DNA from: Singulisphaera acidiphila DSM 18658
Lineage (GTDB): Bacteria; Planctomycetota; Planctomycetia; Isosphaerales; Isosphaeraceae
Assembly (NCBI RefSeq): GCF_000242455.2
Contig: NC_019892.1
Span: 2,790,001 to 2,854,000, forward strand
DNA length: 64,000 bases
Direction of reading: 5' to 3'
Shown: in pieces, positions 55,601 to 62,933 of the stretch
How the letters are laid out: every line of letters begins with the position of its first letter
How positions within the stretch are numbered: the first letter of the stretch is position 1
Program-made: the position numbers and the translations under genes
The notes under the pieces: model-generated
Seen by the model: only the letters and a program-made list of their open reading frames with translations
The model's database searches: none
What the model was told of the DNA's origin: nothing

Positions 55601-58600
55601 CGTCCTCGCGGAACGAATCGAAGTCGGCCGAGATCGAAGCAACCAGGTTTTGACCGCCATTCAGGAGTGAGCCCGCCACCCCAGTGAAGGCGATGTTCGC
55701 GTTGGCGACGGTTGGGCGGCTGTTGAAGAGCGTGAGGGCAGACGTCTCCTGCCCCTGGGTTTGCGGGACCGCACCCCCCGCATACCGGATGTTGGCGTAG
55801 TTGATGAACGACAGAGTGTCATCGGCACCCGAGATTGCCTTGCTCCCGTTCGGGCCTTTCAAGGCACCGTCGATCGGGAACTGAAGGTTGCGCTGGTTGC
55901 TGTTGGTGTCGATGCTCCGGAAGACAATGCCACCCCAATCACCCGGGGCCGGGGTCGCCTTGCCAAAGTCACCGTTGGTCTTGCCGCCCACCGACGAGTC
56001 GGCCCAGGAGGTGATATTCACCCGGTCGTTGGGATTGGCGCCACCGAGCAGTTGGAGCGCACTTCCCTGATTCTGAACATACAACGAGGCGTTTTGAAGC
56101 TTGAGCGCAGAACCCGGGTTAAAGACCAGGGTCGTATTGAATGGAACCGACGCACTGCCGTCGTTGATCAACGCACTTGAGCCGGCCGGAGCCTGGAGCA
56201 CGAACGTCTGCTGGGTGGTCAGACCGGTCACCGGGTCGAGCCTGGGTGTCGCGGGCAATGCGACCACCACAACCGGCCCCCGGGTCGAGAGCTGCTCAGC
56301 GGCGTAGAGGGCCGACCGAGTGAAGCGGCCGTCGCCGTTGCGGTCGAAGTTCGAGTTGAAGTTGAAGAAGTTCGAGGTGGCGTTCGCGCCCCCGTTCGGG
56401 TCATGGGTCGGATTCGCCGGAATCTGCGAGGGATTGACCTCAGGGGCCAGCGCACCGTAGGGCTTTGAGAGGCTTCCATCAGGCGCCGTGCTGGGGTCGA
56501 GGGGGTTCTCGGTGGCATCGGGCCTGGCGTAGATGATGTTCCCGTTGGGGACCACCACGAAGCTGGTCATGAACGCACCGCCACCCACGCCATCACCGGT
56601 GAGACCAAGGCGATACTGGCCGTTCGACAGCAGGTTTTCATATCCACCCGTCGCCGTGGGAGTACCGAGGAATTCGCCGTCGAACTGATTGCCGTAGATG
56701 TCGTAAAGCGCGGTCGTACCCGAGTTCGGCACATAGATCCGGTAGTGGTCGGCCGGGAGAGTCGTCCCCGCCGCAATCCTGAGCACCGCCCGGTCCGCAT
56801 TATTGACGCCCGGCTGATAGGCGGCCCCGGTGGTCTTGTCGAAGAAGCTCACCGTGGTGCCCGGCACAACCGTGAAGCCAGTTCCGGTGCTGCCGAGGCC
56901 GGCCACGCCCAACGTACCGAAGTCTCCGTCGGACACTCCACTGTTCGGATCGGCGGAGGCAATTAGTTGGAACGCGTTGTTGTAGTTGATCGCCGGGTTG
57001 ATATTCAGCGGGTTGGCGAAGTCGAGGAAGAAGGCCGAGGGCGGCGCGTTGGCCCGAGGCGTCTGGTTGAGTGCGGGAAGTTCATAGTACGAACGTGGGC
57101 CGCCGACAACGTTGTTGTTGCCGTCGACTGCCTGGAAGTTCGTCAGGAAGGTCGCCTGGTTCTGAACGGTGAATTCCAGTTGGAAATCGATTGAACCGGT
57201 GGCGTTGGTATTGTTGAGCGCGTTGCCCGCGGCATCCTTGAGGCCGGAGTAGGTCTTACCACCGGAGGTGCCGGCCGTGTGGGCGACGAACGCATAGCGA
57301 CCTGCGGGCAGGCCGGCATTGAAGGTCAGGTCGATTCGACCTGCAAAGGGATCGGACGGCGAGTTGCGGGAAGGGGGATCGGTGAAGAGGAGCCCGGTTG
57401 CCACGAAGTTCGCGCTGGCGATGAACGCACTCGCATCGAATCCGGTATCGAGGTTGATCAGCGAGTAGTTGTTGATATTGTTGGCGGACGCCGGGTCGAT
57501 CGCATTGGCAAGGATCTGCTGCGGGGTGGCCAGGGGGCCGCTACCCGGGACCACGCTGTCGAGGACGTGGAGTGAGAGGGTCGAGAGGTTCGCCAGGTTG
57601 GATCCCGCCAGAGGGATCGGATTGCTCCCCGGGGTCAAGCTCACCGCGATGACCGAGGGCCCGGTGCGATCGATCCGGAATGCGGACGAGTACGAGGAGG
57701 AAAGGCCCGGGAGCGGCGGCGAATCGGGCTGACCGAGGACGACGACCCGGACCGAGTTGTAGCCTTCAGGCAAGAACGGGGCCTGGATGATGAACGTTCC
57801 GTTGGCGTCGGTCGTCGCCAAGACGTCGTATGAGCCTACGAAGCCACGGCCACCGCCACCGGGTGCCAGGTCGAACGAACCACCGTGCAGACCGTTGAAC
57901 TGGACCAGGACCTGCAAGCCAGAGACCGTGCCGGGGAAGCTTGCTCCCACCTGGCCGACAAAGACAGGCTGAGCCACATTCGTGACCCCGTCCCCCTTCT
58001 GTCCGGAGTCGGACGCGTCGGTCAACTGGAACGAGGTGACGACGGGTGCCTTGAGCACCTGAGTGCCGAAGAACTGAGTGAACCGCCCGTTGTCGGCCCC
58101 GTTCCCGTTACCCGAGGGGAAGATGCCGTTGAATTCACCGTCGAGGAAGTTCCCCGCGAGGTCCGTCACACCCGTTCCGCCGCCCTCACCGGCAAGGACG
58201 ACGAGAGCATACTGGTCCGTCGGGAACTGTGACTGGTCGAGAGCGCTGAGGTCGAGCCTCGCTGTGTTGGTCGCCGCGTCGTAGGTGATCTTGACGCGGG
58301 GGTCGTTGGTCAGAGTGACGTTGGTCGGCTTCCCGAAGCTTCCCGCCGCCCCGGCGCGAATGAGTTGAATATTCGCCGTGTTGATCGTTGAGGGGCGGAC
58401 CGCCTCACTGAACTGGATCGTGATGATCCGCCCGTTGACGGTCGTGTTGGTGATGCGCGGGGCGACCGTATCGTTCAGCGTGAAAGAGAGCGGAGAGGAC
58501 GCAACGAGGGGCTGACCCGTCGTGGAAGCGATCCCACCTTGAACCGTGAAGGTGTAATTGCCATTAGCGATCACCCCGGTCGGCGAATTGATGGTGATCG

Positions 58601-60746
58601 GAAATGCCACCATCGTCGGCGTCTGCGGGTTGTCGAGCGGAATCGGAGTCCCGACGGCCGCCGCCGACACACCCGGTGGGAGGCTGGTGAAGGTGAGGTT
58701 CGCCGCACTGACGGTGTTGATGTTCACCGCGCTGTTGAACGTGACGATGATCTGCCGCGGCGCCACGTTAACCGTTTGACCATTGCCCGGAGTCGTCGAG
58801 AGAACCTGCAAGCCACCGATCAAGCTCACCGACTTCACGGCGTCGATCAGGCCAAATCCGCCCTGGGCGTTCCAAGTGCCGGCCGCCTGTCCATTGAGCG
58901 GTGAAGCCGAGGCTACCAACGCGTTCCGAATATCGGTCGGGGTTGCGGTCGGCATCTTCTGCTTCATGAGCGCGGCGACAGCGGCCGCGTTCGGAGCCGC
59001 GGAAGAGGTTCCGAAGAAGCTCGGGAGGTTTTGCGAGAGGTTCGACGGAGTCTTTGGCTGGCCGACACCCGGATTGCTCGTGTCGACCACATCCCCGAAG
59101 AACGTGGTGTTGCCGCCGTCGGGGGCCGAGATGTCAGGCTTCTGACGGAGCTGGGGCGAAACGAGTGGTCTACCGAGAGAATCGAACTTGATCAGGGCAG
59201 GACCGGCCGAGCTGAACGGTTCCGAGCGCACCGGATTAGGCGCAGGGGTGTTCGTCGGATTCGTGCCCCACCAGGGAACCGCACCGACCCCGATGGCACT
59301 CGCCGAGGTGGGATGGCCAAACGTCGTCGGATAGTACGTATTGCCAGCACTGCCGAATTGCTGGGACACCGAGCTCAGCGAATTTCCCCATTCGACGAAC
59401 TGGACGAATCCCGGATCGGCACCGGAGTTCACCCGGATCGCAACGTAGTAGGTTGTATTGGGCTGGGCATTCGCCAGCGAGAGGAGTTCGTCAGGTGACT
59501 GGGTCGCGATGTTGTTGGAATTGCCGGATGAGACGACGGCGCCCGTCGAGTCAAGGAGGAAAATATCAACGTCCGACGTCACACCATTGGTCGTATACCA
59601 GGGCTGGTCGAACTGGAACGCAATCGCGGAATTGCCACTTATCGAGCTGCTCGTGGTGACCGGCAGCAAGACCGCCGTGCCGCCGTTCGGGTTGAAGTTC
59701 ATGTAACGGCCGGTGGGAAGGGCCCCGGGAGTCGCAGTCACCCCTCGGAACTGCGAAAGGTAGCCCTTCGACGCACTGTTGCCCGCGGCACTGAAGTACG
59801 AGACCCCATTCTTTTGGGTCACGTCGATCACGGCCTGCGCGATGATCCCGTCCTGGAAAAACGGCTCATTCAGATAGCCAACGTCATCCACAATAATCTT
59901 GGCGTTGGCCTGAGTGGCGAGTTTGTTGATGTTCGTTGCAAAACCGACTTGACCGTTGAACGCGGTCGCATAGGCCAGCGACGCTCCGGGTGCGATGTCG
60001 TAGATATTCTCGAGCATCGCCCGACCTTCGTCGGTCTGCCCGGCGGCCCCGTCCTGAATCACATTAACATTGCTCGGCAGGTCTCCAGTCGCGATCGAGT
60101 CGGCCAAGCCGTTGCCCACTCGGTTAACGCTGTCCGACAGGACGCCGATGGTTACGCCTGAGCCATTCACGCCGAACTGCTGGCGTGCCGTGCCGGCGTT
60201 GATCGTGGTTTCTGCTTGGTTATTCGCCTTGCCCTGGAAGCTCGTCTTCGGACGGTAAATCGGGCTGAGACCCACGGTCTGCGTGGAGGTAGCGACCGTC
60301 AACAGAGCCGAGATCGGCAACAGACCTTCGACGAGCGCCCGCGTCGAATCGGTCGCCGTGACCTGCATTCCGACGTTCTGCAAGGTCGTGACGAAGTTGT
60401 TGAAGTTGCCGAGACCCTTGATGTCGACCCCGACCGAGTTGCCGGTGATCATGATCCCAGGGTAGGCCGCGGCCACTTGACCGCCGTTACCACCCGCATT
60501 CTGAAAAGACTGATAGACCTTGATCAAGTCCGCCCCGGCATTCGCCAAGGGACCGTTCTTCACGTCGGAGACGTTGCTTGACGACGACTGCCAGGGGATC
60601 GGTCCCACCGGCGTCGAGGCGTCGAGCATGGTCCGCTGCTCGAGGTGCTCGAACCTGAGGAGGTCACGGAACCGTTGTCCAACGGAACCACGACGCCGAT
60701 CGGGCCCCTGATTTCGCTTGTTAGCCTTGAAGCTCCCCATCGACAT
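49635..60746 (-). CDS. Giant secreted protein: S8-like peptidase domain followed by Ig-like and beta-helix repeats
   Basis: The protein has 3703 residues; the third codon (ATG at 60740), 7 bases after GGGGAG, may be the real start. The N-terminus is basic and carries FEHLEQRTMLDA (32-43), the E-x-L-E-x-R motif typical of large planctomycete surface proteins. A subtilase-like domain spans about 185-640, with D205 (IGVLSDSV), TDEGRAML with E240 where subtilases have His, the oxyanion N323 (AAGNS) and S581 (FFGTSSAAP). Ig-like SbsA/Big_5-type domains follow from about 645. Right-handed beta-helix segments lie at about 1400-2600 and about 3140-3480 (YVGAGNYI..., DUF1565-like). The end is Pro/Thr/Ala-rich with a basic tip. 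It is probably a cell-surface or secreted structural/adhesive protein with possible self-processing. Confidence 0.85.
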   Translation of the reverse strand: MSMGSFKANKRNQGPDRRRGSVGQRFRDLLRFEHLEQRTMLDASTPVGPIPWQSSSSNVSDVKNGPLANAGADLIKVYQSFQNAGGNGGQVAAAYPGIMITGNSVGVDIKGLGNFNNFVTTLQNVGMQVTATDSTRALVEGLLPISALLTVATSTQTVGLSPIYRPKTSFQGKANNQAETTINAGTARQQFGVNGSGVTIGVLSDSVNRVGNGLADSIATGDLPSNVNVIQDGAAGQTDEGRAMLENIYDIAPGASLAYATAFNGQVGFATNINKLATQANAKIIVDDVGYLNEPFFQDGIIAQAVIDVTQKNGVSYFSAAGNSASKGYLSQFRGVTATPGALPTGRYMNFNPNGGTAVLLPVTTSSSISGNSAIAFQFDQPWYTTNGVTSDVDIFLLDSTGAVVSSGNSNNIATQSPDELLSLANAQPNTTYYVAIRVNSGADPGFVQFVEWGNSLSSVSQQFGSAGNTYYPTTFGHPTSASAIGVGAVPWWGTNPTNTPAPNPVRSEPFSSAGPALIKFDSLGRPLVSPQLRQKPDISAPDGGNTTFFGDVVDTSNPGVGQPKTPSNLSQNLPSFFGTSSAAPNAAAVAALMKQKMPTATPTDIRNALVASASPLNGQAAGTWNAQGGFGLIDAVKSVSLIGGLQVLSTTPGNGQTVNVAPRQIIVTFNSAVNINTVSAANLTFTSLPPGVSAAAVGTPIPLDNPQTPTMVAFPITINSPTGVIANGNYTFTVQGGIASTTGQPLVASSPLSFTLNDTVAPRITNTTVNGRIITIQFSEAVRPSTINTANIQLIRAGAAGSFGKPTNVTLTNDPRVKITYDAATNTARLDLSALDQSQFPTDQYALVVLAGEGGGTGVTDLAGNFLDGEFNGIFPSGNGNGADNGRFTQFFGTQVLKAPVVTSFQLTDASDSGQKGDGVTNVAQPVFVGQVGASFPGTVSGLQVLVQFNGLHGGSFDLAPGGGGRGFVGSYDVLATTDANGTFIIQAPFLPEGYNSVRVVVLGQPDSPPLPGLSSSYSSAFRIDRTGPSVIAVSLTPGSNPIPLAGSNLANLSTLSLHVLDSVVPGSGPLATPQQILANAIDPASANNINNYSLINLDTGFDASAFIASANFVATGLLFTDPPSRNSPSDPFAGRIDLTFNAGLPAGRYAFVAHTAGTSGGKTYSGLKDAAGNALNNTNATGSIDFQLEFTVQNQATFLTNFQAVDGNNNVVGGPRSYYELPALNQTPRANAPPSAFFLDFANPLNINPAINYNNAFQLIASADPNSGVSDGDFGTLGVAGLGSTGTGFTVVPGTTVSFFDKTTGAAYQPGVNNADRAVLRIAAGTTLPADHYRIYVPNSGTTALYDIYGNQFDGEFLGTPTATGGYENLLSNGQYRLGLTGDGVGGGAFMTSFVVVPNGNIIYARPDATENPLDPSTAPDGSLSKPYGALAPEVNPSQIPANPTHDPNGGANATSNFFNFNSNFDRNGDGRFTRSALYAAEQLSTRGPVVVVALPATPRLDPVTGLTTQQTFVLQAPAGSSALINDGSASVPFNTTLVFNPGSALKLQNASLYVQNQGSALQLLGGANPNDRVNITSWADSSVGGKTNGDFGKATPAPGDWGGIVFRSIDTNSNQRNLQFPIDGALKGPNGSKAISGADDTLSFINYANIRYAGGAVPQTQGQETSALTLFNSRPTVANANIAFTGVAGSLLNGGQNLVASISADFDSFREDDIARGPLIRRTTTTQNSLNGILVRADSSGVAQQSDAILYPDNPASLGGTRNFVFDDPLPIILVSQLLVGQQLLQDTGGQTSFVGSRLYIQPGMMVKSQRGAGIAVVNNAASMNIGSRTYINQFDADHNISPNSPGFKPNSADDAKVLFTSLYDNTASTSYFDPSTQQTTVIVPAIDSGNSSGANQPSPGNVPALARWGSVSYQSGAVGVVNRAEFRYGGGLVNGPEISVPNQSVLAFITNDTPLVTPRGFTADGTPVTELGTHVMVTNNDFFDNLDAAMQIEPNGLMAGDAIRPLLSGHPYFRGNVMQRNDIDGMAVVTSSTFQVVTNPNQPIRRVESTYGAGYTNLTVNSVWDSTDLTYVLRGSVILAGDNDSFRSNNITAPLPDPTKFVEERKPHITLTVQSALPDTLLADGTRIGRPGETALVKLMSDYAPWSAGLGVFGSVGVAATNSSGTNVGAGFVVGVDNGVDPPTDYSGGVVDSGSGSQIRFVGIPGNESTGQQRVPVVLTSLRDGSVGKTVRGVNMFNIYNRDVLFPTRDLKAPAPGDGGNIYFGGNSLTDYNLFDPRDGNLIDNADIRYMTRIEIQGGGIIDVANATEGNFASQKLGLTPLTQFNSAQAMTISNSNLAYFSEAAVFAHANSANALIRDVSSLASPNPGTFFPVIRDTVTTQRGQGVTLFMYGNTISNSAVGVEAHSDNVSPARSNSPTNIILLNNTFYNNPIGLHTIGYGPRGQGTLNHVSWLAMNNIFANSTTKAIQSEGLADGSQAQYNLFWQNTGGDLDITGSGFIGNTGAIIGDPDFRDPANLNFQLGPNSAAIDASRSEIGPLPAGDAIFPTVTQVTVQGPNGIAPTSVSIRTDPASLTFPASPGRSNPVGGNGNIQDPRKLVLLPGRSYQSRKFFDQWVPVLTTDPTGVSGPASNGSTYNYAPVVGVLDALGFQRLDDPNVPNTGFGSNTSLDIGAYEYRVFNPPKVVAVTATTRTPSGVVTSNFYNVGGSARSNSTPLTIDFQLNNNLDPSTLTNKSVLLQASGGDGIFGNGNSAGDTFIDLSGKLSFNPSTRILTVHLADAGVVLADDAYRIHLLGSGANVLRDPQGAALDGENTKNDDPNNPQLPLPSGDGFPSGNFFLNFTVNTQSAQIAPNSFVLASTSDTNVRDYITYNTLPSFTGAITVSQPAINPIQGQTVVLDISTKGDGIFDRMNAGTALTDALGTFVVTVGVDGASTGLVNNTTGLIDSSYTVGPDGILRSVANTFLNANLSQDDTSYSIARVRVVSSGATSNPSYTGFVVDTTGPKLTSFSPNAGSLLTPDPTTGKVTFSFIVDKNVTPASLNVNTLLVTAAGPDQVFGTADDIAIPIDWQTIGITPLKTGGKGAERITFTISGALANDLYRVTIKGTGAGPIIDIAGNPLGGANGIGGADYTFDYVVFNTSASNTLYVGAGNYITDPSATKGSRANPYTTISLGMAAAVQGDVVAVLPGVYTENVSLKSLVRLVSADQSSTNTNRVMGNPLTTIIRAPSGATNTTVSAVGLFSVPGLDTEISGFTIASPLLGDPALGALDVSSVGLRLNNSNVLVTRNYFVDAGFGVAIETSGAFAVTPRIESNGFIGNATGLLLNDIGGTTVLPANGLANIVNNTFAFNSFGVLANVTAGSPIMAQLYNNIFWQNHDQTLGRSGAGIYATTANKLVVKNNLFSGNGTDSATEARYSGFNIGNGFDKSKIGTVPTTASLGNYTGDPAFISPRDPRPGSDGPAAFFIDANFGLTYASAAIDGGNDAVAPTRDFLNRTRVDIPGKGFPNTGPLSDVGAFEFQGLGGIPVGGAFRIVTTSVAPGGAVQAAGITFTEGPKSIIVAFSGPVDRNSVTPNDLVISGSGLNNIVPAKAESLTWIDEQTVRFNLTGGYKFTGTVNLSIPAGAVKSRTGASSLGFADSFKVNTPEIKAATVPTQVSTQTTSQPVAPVPTPTVVTPPPAKAPTKAKARLAARLFARRNR

Positions 60747-61591
60747 ACTCCCCGGTAACTTCGGAGTTCCTCGTCATGACCATATGACTCCCTACGAATT
60801 CGGGACGCCAAGGTTCGACTCGGGACACTCCAATGGTTCAAGGTGATCCAGCTTGTCGCTTTTTCGGAACTGCCTTGCCGGTTAACCCAGGCTTGGCGGC
60901 TCTCTCAGACCCCACTGCGATCGTCCGTCCCACATGACCTCAACCGGCCCGCTTCCTCCGATCCGGTTCTTGCGCTTGGATGGGAAAATCCAATGACGCA
61001 AGTTGATCTCGAGGTGGCTCGGCGAGTTCAGGCCCCACTGGGGGACGCGTTCATTTTGTCTCTGGCGGCCTCAGCACGAATGGAGAACGTACAGGCGATC
61101 CTAAAACCCGATTGGGTGATTGACTACATGCACGCAGTCATTGTTCCCCAGGACGAAACCATTCGTCAAGGTCGATTTTTGAAAATTCGTGGGAGGTGTC
61201 GATTCGGAGGGGTCGGACAAGCGAATCTTGCCATCTACGTGCTGTGTGGATGGCGGATCAGTTGGAGTGTGACCCGCTGAATGGGGTAAGTCAAACGAGC
61301 GAGGTGAATGGCAGCGGAATTCTCTGAGGAGGGGCCCGAAATCCGGAAGGCCGGCTCGAATTCGAGCCGGCCGGTTCGCTTGGTTTCGAGGCGAAGGGGG
61401 CAGGGGGCGTCCGGTGGTTTGTGGGAGTCGCACGACCTGAACGGGCCGGTCTCAACGGAGATCGTGCACTTACTCGCGATCCACCTGGCTGAATTGAGCC
61501 AGGCTGATCGGAGGGGCCATTTCGATTCCCAAAGCATGCCGAACAGCACTGGGCTGTGAAATCATCATCGCCGGCAGAAACGCGTTGAACA
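60747..61591. other. Intergenic region with a 24-bp palindrome, no supported gene
   Basis: These 845 bases lie between the start of the giant gene and the end of the HAD gene. Frames of about 100-145 residues exist on both strands (for example + 60843-61280) but lack ribosome binding sites and known motifs. The region holds the promoter of the giant gene and the palindrome at 61349-61372. Confidence 0.4.
61349..61372. repeat. Perfect 24-bp palindrome
   Basis: The sequence reads GGCCGGCTCGAA followed immediately by its reverse complement TTCGAGCCGGCC. It could fold as a stem of about 10 bp with a 4-base loop. It lies about 220 bases downstream of the HAD gene's stop without a T-tract. Terminator or protein-binding site are both possible. 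Confidence 0.45.
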
Positions 61592-62266
61592 TCATCTTCC
61601 GTCGGAGTTGCTCTCGAACATCGGAGAAATGTTCACGCCCGCCGCCATGAGATCGCGCAAGAGCTTGGGGAATTCCGTGAATTGAAGCGCGGAGAGTCCG
61701 GCCGCTTTGGCGCCCTCGACGTTCTCAGCGAGGTCGTCGATGAACAGGCAGGACGCAGGCTCCTGGCCGGCCGCGGCTGCGCAAGCGTGATAGAACTCGG
61801 CCGAGGGCTTGAGGTGGCCTACTTCATGCGAGAGGACCAGATGGTCGAAATGAGCCAGAGTCTTGGCAAATTGCCTCTGGAACTGCGCGGCGTGGAGAGC
61901 GTTCGTGTTCGATCCCAGGATGAGTCGGTAGCCCTCGTTCTTGAGGAACTCCACGAGCCGAGCCATCGGCTCATTAAGCCAGAAGATATCGGACCAGGCT
62001 GCCGCAAATTCCTGGTGCGGCATATCAAGGCCGACCAGTCCGCAGAAGAGCGTGGAGAATGCTTCGGCCGTGATGGCGCCGCTCTCGTACTGCTGGAGGA
62101 TCGCGACGAAGTTCCGGGCCCGCGCCAGTTCGAGCAGGGCCTCTCCGGAAAGTCCCAACGGACGACCGAGCACGTCACAGGCTTTTCGATAGTCGAAGTA
62201 TGCGACCACGTTGCCAAAGTCAAAGATGAGAACCGGAGGTTGCTTCCCGAACTGGGTCATGATCAA
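61592..62266 (-). CDS. HAD superfamily phosphatase (HAD-IA, YihX-like)
   Basis: The 224-residue protein has motif I VLIFDFGNVVAYFDY, where the nucleophile Asp is followed by GN rather than the usual second Asp, as in YihX-like sugar phosphatases. Motif II is ILGSNTNALH, motif III Lys is in GHLKPSAEFY, and motif IV is CLFIDDLAENVEGAKAAG. A helical cap lies between about 20 and 95. It probably dephosphorylates a small phosphorylated metabolite. No partner gene is adjacent. Confidence 0.88.
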   Translation of the reverse strand: MIMTQFGKQPPVLIFDFGNVVAYFDYRKACDVLGRPLGLSGEALLELARARNFVAILQQYESGAITAEAFSTLFCGLVGLDMPHQEFAAAWSDIFWLNEPMARLVEFLKNEGYRLILGSNTNALHAAQFQRQFAKTLAHFDHLVLSHEVGHLKPSAEFYHACAAAAGQEPASCLFIDDLAENVEGAKAAGLSALQFTEFPKLLRDLMAAGVNISPMFESNSDGR

Positions 62267-62500
62267 TGCCTTCGTGTTTGTATTCGTGACTGACGATTCC
62301 GGTCCTACTACCCACAGCTTTTCGTGGGAACCTGCGACGAGCGACTGTCCCTGAGCGTTCGGTAAGAGATCGGTTCGCGTTGTTTTTTGACAACATTACG
62401 ATATTCGTTCGTACCTCGAACTAGGTTTCAGCAGGAGCCGTGATGTTCGGATGCAAAGGATCTCTGCCATGCACACCATTGTAATTTTTGAGGCATTGCT

Positions 62501-62800
62501 ATGCGCCGGATTCGGAACCCCCGATACGCCCCCGAGTTTTTGGAACGAAGACTGAGCCCGTCAGGACTGCCTAGCAATCCTCCCGCGGAAGTCGGATATG
62601 TGGAGTCGGATGGCGGCTCACTTTCCGCGATTCCGAACTCTGATGGTCCGAGTGCGGCGGGTGATCCAGGCGATCCACCCCCCATCGACCCGGTACCGCC
62701 CCCTGCTGACCCGAGCGGTCCCGCCAACAGTGGCGATCCAGGCGATCCGCCCCCCATCGATCCGGTACCGCCCCCTGCTGACCCAAGCGGTCCCGCCTAA
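62501..62800 (+). CDS. Small Pro-rich repeat protein with planctomycete surface-protein N-terminus
   Basis: The protein has 99 residues from an ATG with GAGG 8 bases upstream. It begins RNPRYAPEFLERRLSPSG, an E-x-L-E-x-R-like motif similar to the one at the start of the giant protein. The second half is two near-identical copies of GDPGDPPPIDPVPPPADPSG, encoded by a 72-bp direct repeat. No hydrophobic signal peptide or catalytic domain is present. It may be the stub of a longer surface protein or a genuine short one. Confidence 0.6.
   Translation: MRRIRNPRYAPEFLERRLSPSGLPSNPPAEVGYVESDGGSLSAIPNSDGPSAAGDPGDPPPIDPVPPPADPSGPANSGDPGDPPPIDPVPPPADPSGPA
62655..62800 (+). repeat. 72-bp direct repeat in the Pro-rich gene
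   Basis: Two copies, each beginning GATCCAGGCGATCC and ending GCGGTCCCGCC, are nearly identical at the base level with a few third-position changes, so the duplication is recent. Confidence 0.7.
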
Positions 62801-62933
62801 ACGCACATGATAACATTATGACCTGATTCCAGTCTCGCCTCGTGCGCACTCGCCCGACGGCCTTACAGGCTCGCCAGGGACTTAGGTGCCTCACAGGGGC
62901 GAACTCGAACCGGTCTCAGGTTACGGGAAATCC

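Noticed and set aside
60843..61280. 145-codon + strand frame in the gap upstream of the giant gene
   Set aside because: No ribosome binding site, no recognisable motif, and composition like non-coding DNA; opposite-strand frames overlap it equally well.
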